Source: Vanrija pseudolonga (lineage: Eukaryota > Basidiomycota > Tremellomycetes > Trichosporonales > Trichosporonaceae). Taken from it: a stretch of DNA of 64,000 nt. The DNA is taken from contig NC_085849.1 of assembly GCF_020906515.1 (NCBI RefSeq), forward strand, positions 1,860,001-1,924,000, given 5' to 3'. The notes under the pieces were generated by a model, which worked only from the letters and a program-made list of their open reading frames with translations, was not told where the DNA came from and ran no database searches. Positions 9,658 through 22,728 of the stretch are shown here, piece after piece. Position 1 is the stretch's first letter. The number at the start of each line of letters is the position of its first letter. The translations under genes were made by a program, and so were the position numbers.

Positions 9658-11396
9658 ATGGCAAGGATAGACGGCCTCATCATTCTCGACCCGAACGGGT
9701 ACGTCGGGGAGCACCTGGCGCCATCGCTGACCGCAGGAAACCGCTCATCACGTCCAACTTTGCGTCGCACCCGCCGTCGTACCCCTTGATCCACATCGAC
9801 GCCTTCAACCACGCCGTCGCGAGCGCGCGCGCCGAGGTCACAGAGGGCAAGGGCACCGCGAACGGGGCGAGCAAGTCCGCTACTGCTCTCGGCGTGGAGC
9901 TCGAGCCCGTGCTCTGGGTCAATGCGCTCGGGCGGATCGGGCCGGGCGGCGTCGGCGCGTCCGGCGCGGCCCTGTGTCACATTGAGCGCGACGGCCTGCG
10001 ATACCTCGTGCCCGTGAGCGAGGACGTCAACCCCCTCTTCGCATTCTCGTTCATCCAGAGCTTCTTGGAGACGTTGACCGAGTACCTTGGCGACGTGACC
10101 GAGGGGACCGTCAAGGACAACTTTGACATCGTCTACATGGTGCGTTTGTGTTCTGATGATGCCGCTGACGCCAGCTCGTGGAGGAGATGCTCGACGAGGG
10201 ACATCCCATGACGATGGAGACCAACATGCTCAAGGATATTGTCATCCCGCCGTCCTTGATGCGCAAGCTGCTGAATGTTGCAGGTGTTGCAGGGTGAGTT
10301 GGGCGTGGTTTGGGAAGGACTCAACTCACACACCACAGGCTCCAATCCCAGCCCACAGCACCGTTCACTGCACCAATACCGTGGAGACGGCAGGGTGTGC
10401 GGCACGCCAACAACGAGATCTACTTTGACATTGAGGAGACACTGGACGCGATCGTCGACAGACGGGGCGCGGTGCTCGAGACGGCCGTGTGGGGGCGCAT
10501 CAACGCAAACTCGCGCCTGTCTGGAAACCCGGACCTCGTGCTCAACCTCGCCAACGCCAAGACGACGCTGCGCGACCCCGCGTTCCACCCCTGCGTGCGG
10601 CATAACCGCTGGGAACGCGACGCGGTCCTCAGCTTCATTCCCCCAGACGGAAAGTTCAAGCTCGTCGAGTACAACAGCCGCGCGCCGGTCAAGCAGCTGC
10701 CTGTGGGACTCAAGGCGAAGCTGACCACCGAGGACAATGGGGGTGGGTATTGCTAAGCGACGTTCAGAGGGGAGTAGCTAACACCACCCGCAGGACGCTT
10801 CTCGCTGACCCTCACGTCGCGAATGAACGCTCATCCCCTCGAGCACATCACCGTGTCCATCTTCCTCGGCGCGTCGACCACGAGTGTCAGCGCTACTGCG
10901 ACGGGCGAGAAGCCGCCGCTTCACACTGGCGAGAGCTCGGCGCCGGCAGGTCGCGTCGGGGGTGGCACTTATGAATTCGACCCAAACACGCATGTGCTCA
11001 AGTGGCACCTCGCGTCGCTCGTGGCGAGCGAGCGGTCACCGTCACTGACGGGGTCTTTTGTCTCGTAAGTACTAGGACTGTGACACTGGCTATCTTGTGT
11101 GACAGAGTGCCGGCACGTTGTCGCGACAGAAGCAGCATATACCGTGCCGGCACGCGGTCGCGATAGAATAGAACCACCACCAATGCTGCCGGCACATTGT
11201 CGCATCACAGCGCTAACAACGACACAGTGCCGGAGGCCCGACACCCGACCCAGCATTCTCCGTCGACTTCAGCGTCACGGGCCACACGTACTCTGGGCTG
11301 CGGGTGGACGGGCTCAAGGTCCTGGGCGAGGGGTACAAGCCGTTCAAGGGTGTGCGGACGACTGCCAAGTCTGGCAGGATAGATGTTAGGTGGTAG
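9658..11396 (+). CDS. APM3: AP-3 adaptor complex subunit mu
   Basis: Six exons (9658-9698, 9737-10139, 10175-10293, 10339-10742, 10794-11064, 11228-11396) encode 468 aa. The N-terminal longin-like domain starts MARIDGLIILDPNGKPLI. The linker contains NNEIYFDIEETLDAIV. The mu-homology domain follows, with WERDAVLSFIPPDGKFKLVEY and the closing strand GHTYSGLRVDGLKV. The end GRIDVRW is typical of mu subunits. AP-3 carries cargo from Golgi or endosomes to the vacuole, and mu binds YxxPhi signals. Length and domain order fit AP-3 mu better than mu1 or mu2, because the N-terminus and the short final segment are those of mu3. The fifth intron (11065-11227, 163 nt) is unusually long and internally repeated. 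Confidence 0.9.
11105..11210 (+). repeat. Three imperfect copies of a TGCCGGCAC unit inside an APM3 intron
   Basis: Units of about 22 nt start at 11108, 11145 and 11187. Each begins TGCCGGCAC and continues with a TTGTCGCGAC-like stretch. The exon that follows (11228) also begins TGCCGG, just after the real acceptor. Confidence 0.75.
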
Positions 11397-14300
11397 TCGT
11401 AGATAGAGAAGCCCAGTCCAGTAGCTGCTGAGAATCGCCGATAGGAGACGAGACGAGCCTTTGGTCGCCGCTGCCGTCTCCGCGGCGACGTGATATTCCG
11501 CGTGCCGAGATGTGTTTCACGCGACGGGTCGGGGACTTGGGAAGGGGTATTCTGTAATGTAGCGTATGGGGTGCACGCACGCACGAACAGTGTACGCTTT
11601 GGTATCATGCGGCAAGTGCGCGCGAGTGCGCGTCCAAGGTGAAGCATTGCATGCAATGATGACGGCGAGCGGCACGTCCGAGGCTCGCGCGAGTGCCCAC
11701 ATGCCTCAAACGTCCCACACTAGGAGCTATCCGCTGTGGCGCTGTGAAACCCGTAGTGCGTGCGTGCGTGCCCCCGTCATGTCATGTCACTGCCATGACT
11801 TCCTTGCTACCTACCTTACCTCTTTATGCATGGTGGCTGCTAGTGTGGGTCACTGGCGCTGACGCCATCACGCTGGGATGTGGCGGGCGGGGGGCGACCC
11901 GACGCCGAGGAGTGGGTGTCCTCCTGCGTAGATGGTCATCTTCTTGTCTGCTCAGCGCGCGTCCGCATGCAATGCAGCACAACATGCCCAGTGTCATGAG
12001 TGCATACATGACACGGCGCAGCGCCAAGCCCACCCAGTTCGGGCATTACTCGTTAAGATTGCGGGTGCGGCAACGTAACCTGGGTTCCGACCATCGCGCG
12101 ACCAGATGGGGAGGCACGGTGGTTGGTGGGTCAGTGGCAGCGGCAAGTTGTGCTGCTGTGCGCTGTGTTGCGCTGCGGATTGCTCTGCAGCAGCAGCAGC
12201 AGCAGCAGCTGCTGCTGCGTCGTGTCGTCTTGCTCGCCTCTCGCCAGCGTCTCGTCTCGCCCGACTCCTCGCCCACCCTGACCCGACCTGCCCGTGCGAC
12301 ATCTTGCCCGTCGGCCCTGTGGCCGCTTTGGCAGTTCAGCTCGACGCATACGGCCAGCAAGCAGCAGTTGTCTCGCCACCGCGTGCAGCAAGCAGCACCT
12401 TATTACCCGATGGTTGAGCGGGAGTGCGCGAGCGAGTGCGCCGCGGCTGGCAGTTGCCGCGCTTGCTGGCTGTACGTCGTCGTCGCGGTCGCTTGTGCAC
12501 CTTTTGATCAGGCCGCATCAGCACGAGTAGCAGTCAATGTCGCTGGAATGGGCAGCTGCCGCAGCCGCAATCTCGCCTTTGTGTAGCCCGCCGCAATCTT
12601 GCCTTGTAGTAGCCCACCTGCGCATCCTTGCGTGCCCTGAATGCCGGCAGCTGCAAACGGACTGGCAATTGTTAGCCATTGGGTGGTGCGGGTTTAGCGA
12701 CGGATGTCTGCGTGCGTAGACGCACGCAGGCAGGCAGACAGGCAGGCAGGGACAAGGACAATGGCTTTTGGACATTGTGCATTCGAATTGTTCGTCGCGT
12801 CGGGGCCAATTGGGGGCAGTCAAGGCACCACTCCTGGCAGACTTGGCTTCCTGGCTGCTGCTGCTATTGGCCTAGTGCGCCGTACAGTCAGTCATCTTAG
12901 CCCGGTGCGCCGGAGTTGGTCGAATGCCGCCTGCAGCCAGCAGCCAGCAGCCAGCGACAACCCACCTGCCTGCAGCCGCCGCCGTCGCCGCCGCTAATAG
13001 GCCCAAGCCTGGGCCCTCGACAAACTTGGCCCACCTGCCCTTGCCGCTCGCCTCTGGCTGCCTTGCCCTCCCTTGCCTTCCCTGCCTTGCCCTCCCCCCT
13101 CTGCCTGTCAATCCCTGTAACCCGGCCCAGGCGCGCGCCGCCATTGCACCACAATGAACCCACCCTGCATCTCACACCATCTCGCCCCCCGGCCCTCTCT
13201 CAGCCCAGCAAGTAAGACCCCGCACATTGCACTCCCTCTTCCGGGCTCGCTGCTTGCTGCTGCTGAGCTCCTCTGGCTCCCAACTACACTACTCTGGTCC
13301 TGGCCCTCCCCCCCCCTCCCCCGTCCTGGCTACTCTGGGCTCGTCTCCCTCTGCTCGCCCGGACCCTGGCCAAGTGCTGAACCCTTTCCTTTACCCGTAT
13401 TCTACCACCCCTCACTCCCCACCCACCATATTCTTATCGTGTGCTCGCATATGGTGGCCACACCCACCACCACAAACGACCGACACCACTTGCCTCCTCT
13501 TACCGCGCGCGCCGACTCGCCGTACTCGTCGCTTGGCCCATTTGCACATATACTACACACCTCCTCTCCCCGACACACACTACTCATCGCCATCGACACT
13601 CCTCTTCTACCCATCACCAGTGACGACATCAACACGACCACGGGCACACACGGGTAGATCACGTCGTTGATCCACTCCACTCCAGTCAAGCACCACTCAT
13701 CGGTGTAGTTCCATCTCGGTGAGTACAGTGCCCACGTCCCAGCCTACCTTCCTCGCGTCCATCTCTCCCTCCTCCTTCCCACTCCCTCCTCCTCTCTCCT
13801 TCTCTCTCTCTCTCCTTCCTCCGGTGTCAAATCCTCTCCTTCCTCATCCACCCGAGTCGCCCTCGGCGCGTCGTCCATTGGCCCAACTTTTGCTTCTCGG
13901 ACCCACGGCGGATCCAGCACGCGCGCGCCGCTCGTTCACGGCACCGGCATTCTCATCGGGATTGCGCATGCATGTTGCCACCAACAGCCCCCCAAGCTCC
14001 ATCACACTCCATCGTCATCATTCGATAAGGGCGGTGTGGAGAGCTGTGTATATCATGACGACCTGGCCGCCGACCCACGGGGAATCTCCTTTGGCGAGTT
14101 GGCGAATAGGCGTCCACCCAGCCAGTGACCAACTCCGGCGTCTTCGGCCGCAGTGGGACATCTAGGCAGGCTGGCCAGTGGACGCTGTGCCCGCCGCCGC
14201 CTTCGCCGCCACCCACCACACACGCGCATGCATTGCACACGCGCGCACAGCACGGGCTCTGCATCGTGGTGGCCGTTTCATGTACGGGCGCCCACTGCCG

Positions 14301-15268
14301 GTTGCGTCAAGCCACACGTCCCATTACGGCCACCTCATGTTGGCGCTGTCTCGCGGCCGGTCCCTTCTCGGCACCTGGCTTGGTGACCTTGAGAGGCTTG
14401 CCTCGAGGCAGCGTCGGCTTCCAAAGGACCATGGCAGGTCATGCACGCCGAGCGCCTCCCGCGGGGGTTTTGGCAAAGCACGGGGGGCCCATTGGGCGAC
14501 AACAATGGGCGGCACACCAAACACGTTTGGAAGGACGCGTTGATTGCCGTCATTGTGTGGAGCAACAACAATGGTCAATTCGGCGTTGTCCTCGCCTGCA
14601 CACCACCTTGGAGGGCTGTCCTCTCCCATCCCACTCACATCCTCCCCGCATTCATCATCATCATTCTCACGAGCAATCCTTTCGGTCATTCTTTGATCGT
14701 TTGGCCGAATCGGCTCATCGCCCTTTCATTGCCACCACCACACTCCCATCCCCACCCGCACCGCCCATCCCCCGGCCGGCTCTTGTCGTCGCTCGACGAG
14801 CAGAGCAACAACAAACCACCTATCAACCACAACCCCGCCTCCTTTCCTCCACCCACCTCCCCTACTCTTCACACCATGAACTCCCTTCTAATCCCATCCC
14901 AGAAGCCCTCCGCGTCCCGCAGCAGCAGCTCTCGAGCAGTCGCCTGCCCACCAGCTCAGCCTTCACCAGCACACCGCCGTTCGCCAGCTTCAGCCAACAC
15001 AAGAGAGGCGTCGCCCGACGACTACTGGGTCTCTTCAACCTCACCTTCGAGCTCACACTCATCCTCTGCGAGTCCCAAGACTCCGCACTACCTCGGACAC
15101 AGCACACCCGCCTCGCCCCGGTCACAACCGAGCTCACTTCCTCGGTCTCCAGCTTCGTGTTACGCACACCTCGAGCCCACACTCTCCCCCCAGCCACATT
15201 TGGAGCGTATTGAAGCCCGCCGCGCCGAGATCCAAAGCCGCGCAACCTCGCTCATATCAATCACCGTC
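11397..15268. other. 3.9-kb stretch with no supported gene, upstream of RHB1
   Basis: Several long frames are open here on both strands, but their translations are low-complexity (Ser/Pro/His-rich or Arg-rich), overlap each other and lack family motifs or a convincing splice chain. Features seen: a CAG/CTG tract at 12188-12217, GGCAGG/CAGCC-rich runs around 12720-12760 and 12930-13000, and pyrimidine-rich runs (TCTC/CCTCC) at 13300-13330 and 13770-13850. The right part (from about 14.6 kb) probably holds the RHB1 promoter and 5' UTR. A long non-coding RNA or UTR introns are possible but unproven. Confidence 0.4.
12188..12217 (+). repeat. (CAG)7(CTG)3 tract
   Basis: Seven CAG triplets run directly into three CTG triplets, so the single strand can fold into a hairpin. 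It lies in the gene-free stretch. Confidence 0.9.
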
Positions 15269-16247
15269 ATGGCCACTGATTCCGGTCTCAAGCGCAAGGT
15301 CGTCATTCTGGGTTCTCCCAGTGTCGGTGAGTGTGCTTGTTTACCGTTGCAGTTTGCCACTCGGCCGTCCGCTTACGCGCATCAGGCAAGACATCTATCA
15401 CCCAACAATTCACCACCCCGCCAACGTACAACGAGGCCTACTACCCCACTATCGAGTCCACCAGTACAAGGACTGTCAAGTACAAGGGCAAGGACTACGA
15501 GGTGGAGATTGTCGACACGGCCGGTCAGGTGGGTACATTACTCAATCAGGGACAACGACGCGCGGTCTAACCTCGGCAGGATGAGTTCTCCCTCTTCCCC
15601 CCCAAGTATGCCATTGGCGTCCACGGCTACATGCTCGTCTACTCTATTGCTTCGAGGCAATCGTTCGAAATGATCACGACCCTGCATGAGAAGATCCTCG
15701 ACCAGGGTGGCCTGGAAAAGGTTCCCTGCGTCATTGTCGGCCAGAAGAGCGACCTCGCCAACGAGCGCCGTGTCACCAAGGCTGAGGGCGAAGCGCTGGC
15801 CAAGAAGCTTGGTGCAGCATTCGTCGAGTCGAGTGCTAGGGACAACCAGAACATCGGTGAGTACTCGAGTGACATGTCGTTGGCTCGTGCGGTGCGCGCG
15901 TGTGTGTGGGGGGCTGTGGGTGAAGCTTCGTATTCGCCAGCCCCCACGGCCAGCCAGACTGCCTGGTGGCGTGTGGCGTTGGGGATGGAGTGGGTCGGGA
16001 CGGTGGCGTCTGGGCTTGCGGGCACAATCGTCGGCAGGCTCACATACTGGCCATTGTTGTCGGCGGCGCACAGGCCAGCCGATCTCGTTATGACGCACGA
16101 GCCGGCTGCTTTGTTGTTGATTACCCGCAACCACCACGTTGCTGACAACCTCCAGACGTTGCCTTTGACGCTCTCCTCGGTGAGATGCAGCGCGAGTACA
16201 ACCCCGAGCCCGAGAAGAAGAAGTCTTCTTGGTGGCCTTGGAGCTAG
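15269..16247 (+). CDS. RHB1: Rheb-type small GTPase
   Basis: Four exons (15269-15326, 15386-15528, 15580-15856, 16156-16247) encode 189 aa. The P-loop is GSPSVGKTS (residues 15-23). The effector region PPTYNEAYYPTIE is Rheb-like, switch 2 is DTAGQDEFSL, the G4 motif is GQKSDL (residues 121-126) and G5 is ESSARDNQN. Rheb activates TORC1 in the TSC pathway. Two oddities stand out. The NKxD motif reads QKSD, and the protein ends EKKKSSWWPWS with no CaaX Cys, although Rheb proteins are normally farnesylated. The last exon is preceded by a 299-nt intron, long for this genome, so an alternative 3' exon is possible. I found no CaaX codon set in the sequence directly after the stop. Confidence 0.9.
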
Positions 16248-17271
16248 ACCAGCATGGCGATTATTTGCCACCCAACAGACGACTCGATCCACTCCCCACA
16301 CGCCACCCACCACCACCCCACCCTCGCATCCCAACAGCACTGCCTCGAGCATTCCGCCCCCGGCTCTTTCCGCTTATCTCTCGTTCCGTCTCTTTCCTCT
16401 CTCTTCCTACACCTCTGGAACACTCTAACCCCCCTTGTGCCGTAATGTACCATCAGCCCTGCTAAGAGCGTGTAGGGCGTCCTCTGTACCATCAGGCTTG
16501 CGCTTTGTGCCACACTGTGTTGCTTGCTTTACCCCGCCAAAGCATGACTTGCTGTGCGCCAATGCAATGTGCCACTTGCTCTCCGACTCTACATAAATTC
16601 AATTTCCCATTTCCTTCCCGTTTTATACAGGGGGTTTGCCACTCTAAACTGTGTCCATTGAGTATCCCTACGTTACAAGTAGACAAGACTTGGCAGGGGG
16701 GCGACGGCGACGGCGATGTCGCCGAGCATGCATCGACGTAATAGGCAACAACGTGCAACGATTATTCCCGTCCGGCAAGCAGCGCCGAGTCATTCTAATG
16801 TTGCGATTTGTCGGACCCCAAGGCCCGGTCTCACCGAGTTTACCTCCGGGCGGTCGAGGTCGATTTTGATATTGTCAATAAGGTATTGACTGAACGGGAA
16901 TTTAAACCATGTTTATCAAAAGTGTGCAGAGAATATTCCCGTTCGGTGGAGGTGCAGCCAGGCGGGGCGATGGCGACGACGGAGAGGAGCACTCTCTTGA
17001 CACGGTACAGCATGTATGTATAACACTGGCGACGAGGGAACCAGCACGTCGCTCTTCGCCCATCTGCCACCCCACTCGACGCGCAGCAAGTAGCATCCAC
17101 GGCGAGCGCCCTCTTTAGACGGCATAGACGACACCTAGACCCCGCCACAACACGCGTCATCCCCCTCCCACACTCCCCACACTCCACTCCCGCGCGACGC
17201 CGCCTCCACCACATTGTCCTCCTTCCTCCTCCCTCCTCCTCCCTCTCTCTCTCTACACCACCACAACAACC
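16248..17271. promoter_or_regulatory. Upstream region of GAL7 with three ATTCCCGTYCGG-like sites
   Basis: This 1-kb gap holds a 12-nt motif three times: ATTCCCGTCCGG at 16764-16775 (+), CTGAACGGGAAT at 16890-16901 (the minus-strand form ATTCCCGTTCAG) and ATTCCCGTTCGG at 16935-16946 (+). All lie 330-510 bp upstream of the GAL7 ATG. Just before the ATG is a CT-rich run (17220-17255), common in fungal 5' UTRs. No gene is seen. Confidence 0.45.
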
Positions 17272-19451
<2,180 letters not shown>

Positions 19452-19983
19452 GAAGTGGGTGGGGAGAACGAGGGCGTTCCTTTTGTACGTAGACGCGCAC
19501 GGCGGTGTGGTGAGCCAGGGTGACCGGCGACCGTCTGTCGTGTCTGCAGCATTGCTGTGGACACTGATATCGCACGTCGTCGAAGAGGAGTTAGGCAGCG
19601 CCCACATGTCCCTTTGAGGCTCTGGGTCCTGCGCTCCTAGGCGCTTGGTTGCGTCGACTCCTGATTCTGAACACTTGCCGTGGCGTTCCCATTTTGGTAT
19701 TCCATGCACATTGTAACACAGTGAATTGGGCCGCGGCGGGGCTCGCTGCAACGCCTTTACTGCTGACTCGCTTCATGCATATCAAAACTGGTTGGTACAG
19801 ACATCGGACAGGAGGCTGGCTGGGCTGTGGGCTGCTTGCTGTATTTTATGGTCTAACGGGAAGTCGTAACTGGGTCGAGTCCATGACGGTCCAACGGCTC
19901 GGAGCGGCGTGTACGCGACGGGCGACGTCGCTGGCGTCGCTGCCTCGACTGGCAGGTACGCCACGCGCCGCGGCCGGTGCCGC
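19452..19983. other. Intergenic between convergent GAL7 and LTP1
   Basis: 532 bp lie between the two stop codons. I see no coding or RNA feature beyond presumed 3' UTRs. Confidence 0.4.
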
Positions 19984-20828
19984 TTACAACTTGGGAATGT
20001 CGCCGCCGCCCTGCTGGAGAAAGTCGAGGAAGCCGCGGGCGTAGCGCACACACTGCTCGTAGCACTCGTCAAAGCCGCGGTCGCCGCCATAGTACGGATC
20101 CTCGATGGCGCGGGGGCGCTGGCGGCGCGCGCCGGGCGACGCGAGCGCGAGGTCGGGGTCGAACGTGCCGAAGAGGGCGATGCGCGCCTTGGCGTGTTTT
20201 GGCTTGCGGGTGAGGAGGGTCTGGAGGCTGGGTAGGAGCGGCGCGTGAGCGCTGCGACGAGGCTTGCGTCCGGCGTCAGCCCTGCCGACCGACTCACTTC
20301 GACTGGTCCATGGCCAGGATGTAGTCAAACTCGTCAAAGTCCGAGTCGCGCACACGGCGCGCAATGCAGTGGATGGGGACGTTGTTCTGGAGGCATGGGG
20401 GTCAGCGACACAGGAGCGAGAGCGAGCCCAGCATCTAGCCCACCTTCTTGCACACGGCAATCGTGCGCGGGTCGGCATCGTCGCCGGCATGGTACGCGCC
20501 CGTGCCGGCCGAGTCGATGCGCAGGTTGAGGCCGGGGCGGAGGCGCGCCTCGTTGGCGAGCACGGCCTCGGCCATGGGCGAGCGGCTGGGGTGGTGTGAG
20601 TGGGTGCGCGTGGCGTGGCGTGAGGGCTGCAACGTCGCTTGCTGCCTTACCAGATGCTGTTGTGGGTGCATTAGTGGGGCAGGGAGGAGGAGCGAGACAA
20701 GTGTCAGTACGTCGTTGGTCCACTGCTTTCCACCAATACACACTTGCTGCGCTGTCAGCTGTGCACCGCGCGCCAACGTACCCAAGACACACGGTCAGGA
20801 CGCTGAACTGGTGGGGTTGCTGGGCCAT
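19984..20828 (-). CDS. LTP1: Low-molecular-weight protein tyrosine phosphatase
   Basis: Minus-strand exons 20782-20828, 20652-20657, 20444-20585, 20298-20386 and 19984-20227 give 175 aa. Seen: N-terminal SVLTVCLG, then CRSPMAEAVLANEA, LRIDSAGTGAYHAGDDADPR, then DSDFDEFDYILAMDQSN and EDPYYGGDRGFDECYEQC, which carries the general-acid Asp (D-P-Y). This is the full layout of the LMW-PTP family. The P-loop normally reads C-L-G-N-I-C-R. Here it is split by two introns around a 6-nt exon, and canonical GT-AG splicing gives C-L-G-I-C-R, one residue short. Either the true micro-exon is longer by a non-canonical acceptor or the enzyme is altered. The gene is divergent from the LACTB2-like gene. Confidence 0.85.
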
Positions 20829-21158
20829 GTTGTTGCTGTTGTTGTTGTTGTGGGGAGCGACGAGGTGGACGGGTCGAACGAGACGAGTGGGTGCGAGGCA
20901 GATGCCCAGCCAACGCGCGCCATCACCGTCATCGTCATTCCTCCTCCAGATCGATCGGCCCAGTCTCCCACGGTGGGACGGAGTAACTCACTCCTAATGC
21001 CCCGCCTCCCCACGATTAGAATCACGTCAGGGGCGATTAGAAATATCCCCAGCAGCAACACACCGGCTACCCCACGCCTTGGCTGACCGAGTCCTTGTCT
21101 CGGTCACCGCCGGCGGGTGGAGGCTAGCCGGCCGGGGCGCGCTCGCCATCGCACCGAC
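20829..21158. promoter_or_regulatory. Divergent promoter LTP1 / LACTB2-like
   Basis: 330 bp lie between the two start codons. They include a TTG/TTGTTG-type run directly upstream of the LTP1 start on the plus strand (20828-20851). No specific site is recognised. Confidence 0.35.
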
Positions 21159-22636
21159 ATGGCCAGAGGCTACTACAATCCTCACCACGTCTCGATGAGA
21201 ACAGCGCCTCTACGCAGGCTATATCTACCCCGTCCGCGGCTTACTCCCCCCCGCCCGTACTCGACCGCCCGCATCCCAATGAACGGCCCAGGCGACCTCG
21301 TCCCCCTGCCCAACGCGGCGCGGCTGAGCCCGCACGTCACCCGCATCCTGGGGCAGAACCCGTCCCTCATGACGCTGCAGGGGACCAACAGCTACCTCCT
21401 CCAGCCGCCCAGCAGCCCCACGGCGCCGGCAATCCTGGTCGACACGACGAGCGAGGAGACGTCGGCCGCGTGGCTCGACCTGCTCGTCGAGCGGCTCACG
21501 ACCGACACGGGCGGGCTCGCGCCGCTCGCGCACGTAGTGCTCACCCACCGCCACCCGGACCACGTTGGCGGGCTGCCCATCCTCCTCCGTAAGCTCAAGG
21601 AGCTCGGCGCGCCGCCCCCGCAGGTATGGAAGCTGCCCTCGCCCGACGAGGCCGAGCTGCAGGCCGGGCGGGAGAAGGCGTGGTCCGACCAGGCGATCGG
21701 CGACACGCTCCGCGCGCTAGAGGGCACGTTTGTGCCGTTCTCGCCGTCCGAGCCGCTGTGGCCCCTCAAGGCGGACGGCGTCGTCGTGGCCGTCGACCCG
21801 AGCTCGGGCGAGTCGGGCGCCGCAGAGGCCCGCGCGCTGGCCGACGGCGGGAGCCTGCCGGACGTGCCGGAGGCGTCCCGCGTCTCCGTCCGCGTCGTCC
21901 ACACCCCCGGACACACGGCCGACTCGGTGTCCCTCGTGCTCGGCGAGGGCGAGAGGGGCGTGTTTACCGGCGACACGGTGCTCGGGCAGGGCACGACCAT
22001 CTTCGCGGATTTCGGCGCGTGTAAGTGGTGGCCCCGCCACGGCGAAGGGTATGGTATGTTTGCTCATTCACACCCCCAGACATGGCATCGCTCAAGACCC
22101 TCCTCGCGCTCAACGCGCCCGTTCTGTACCCCGCCCACGGGCCCGCCATCGAGGGCAAAGAGGCCGCGCACGCCCACATCGCAGAGTACATCAAGCACCG
22201 GCAGGACCGCGAGGACATAATCGTCGGCGTCATCAAGGGGATCGCCGACGAGCCGGGCAGCCTGGGCACCAAGCTCGAGGCGCTGCGGCAGGCCAAGGCG
22301 GCCACCGTGTCGGCAGCGGGCCTCCCACCGCCGGTCGTCGCGGACGCTACCGCTGCTGCTGCCGCGGCCGACCTCACGCCGGCGTTTCCCGCCGCTGGAG
22401 CCCCGGGGGACAAGGCCGCGTCCGTGTCCCATCTCTGCCACCTCGTCTACCAGTCTGGCCACCCGGGCCTCCTCATGGCCGCGTCCCGCACCATGGGCTC
22501 GCATCTCGCCAAGCTCGAGAGCGAGGGCAAGGTCCGAAAGGTGACGGCGCCGCTACCGGTCATCAGCGGCTGGACTGCCGAGCCCGCAAAGGACGGCGAG
22601 GCGTGGGAGTGGATCGGGGGTTCGTCGAGGTTGTAG
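21159..22636 (+). CDS. Metallo-beta-lactamase-fold hydrolase, LACTB2-like
   Basis: Two exons (21159-22020, 22080-22636) encode 472 aa. The beta-lactamase core shows GQNPSLMTLQGTNSYLL, the metal motif VLTHRHPDHVGG (about residues 125-136), VHTPGHTADSVSLVL, FTGDTVLGQG and LYPAHGPAIEG. These are the LACTB2 (endoribonuclease-type) signatures. A C-terminal winged-helix-like part follows after an Ala-rich insert. The N-terminus is basic and poor in acidic residues (RTAPLRRLYLPRPRLTPPRP), consistent with a mitochondrial presequence, and human LACTB2 is a mitochondrial ssRNA endonuclease. In-frame Met codons at about 21195 and 21280 could give a version without it. Fungal PKS-associated thioesterases share the fold, but no PKS is near. 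Confidence 0.8.
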
Positions 22637-22728
22637 AGAGCTGTATTAGGAAGTGTACTTGACCGATGCAAGCGTAGAGACTGCCGCCCCCGTCTGCACT
22701 ATTGTATACAATGCATCGTCTCGTCAGC

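Noticed and set aside
14441-15673. 410-codon frame running into RHB1
   Set aside because: It overlaps RHB1 exons out of frame and is Ser/Pro/His low-complexity, as expected for a CT-rich leader.
16660-17030. Possible 5S rRNA or small RNA gene upstream of GAL7
   Set aside because: No 5S internal control region or T-run in the right position; the repeated motif is better explained as promoter sites.
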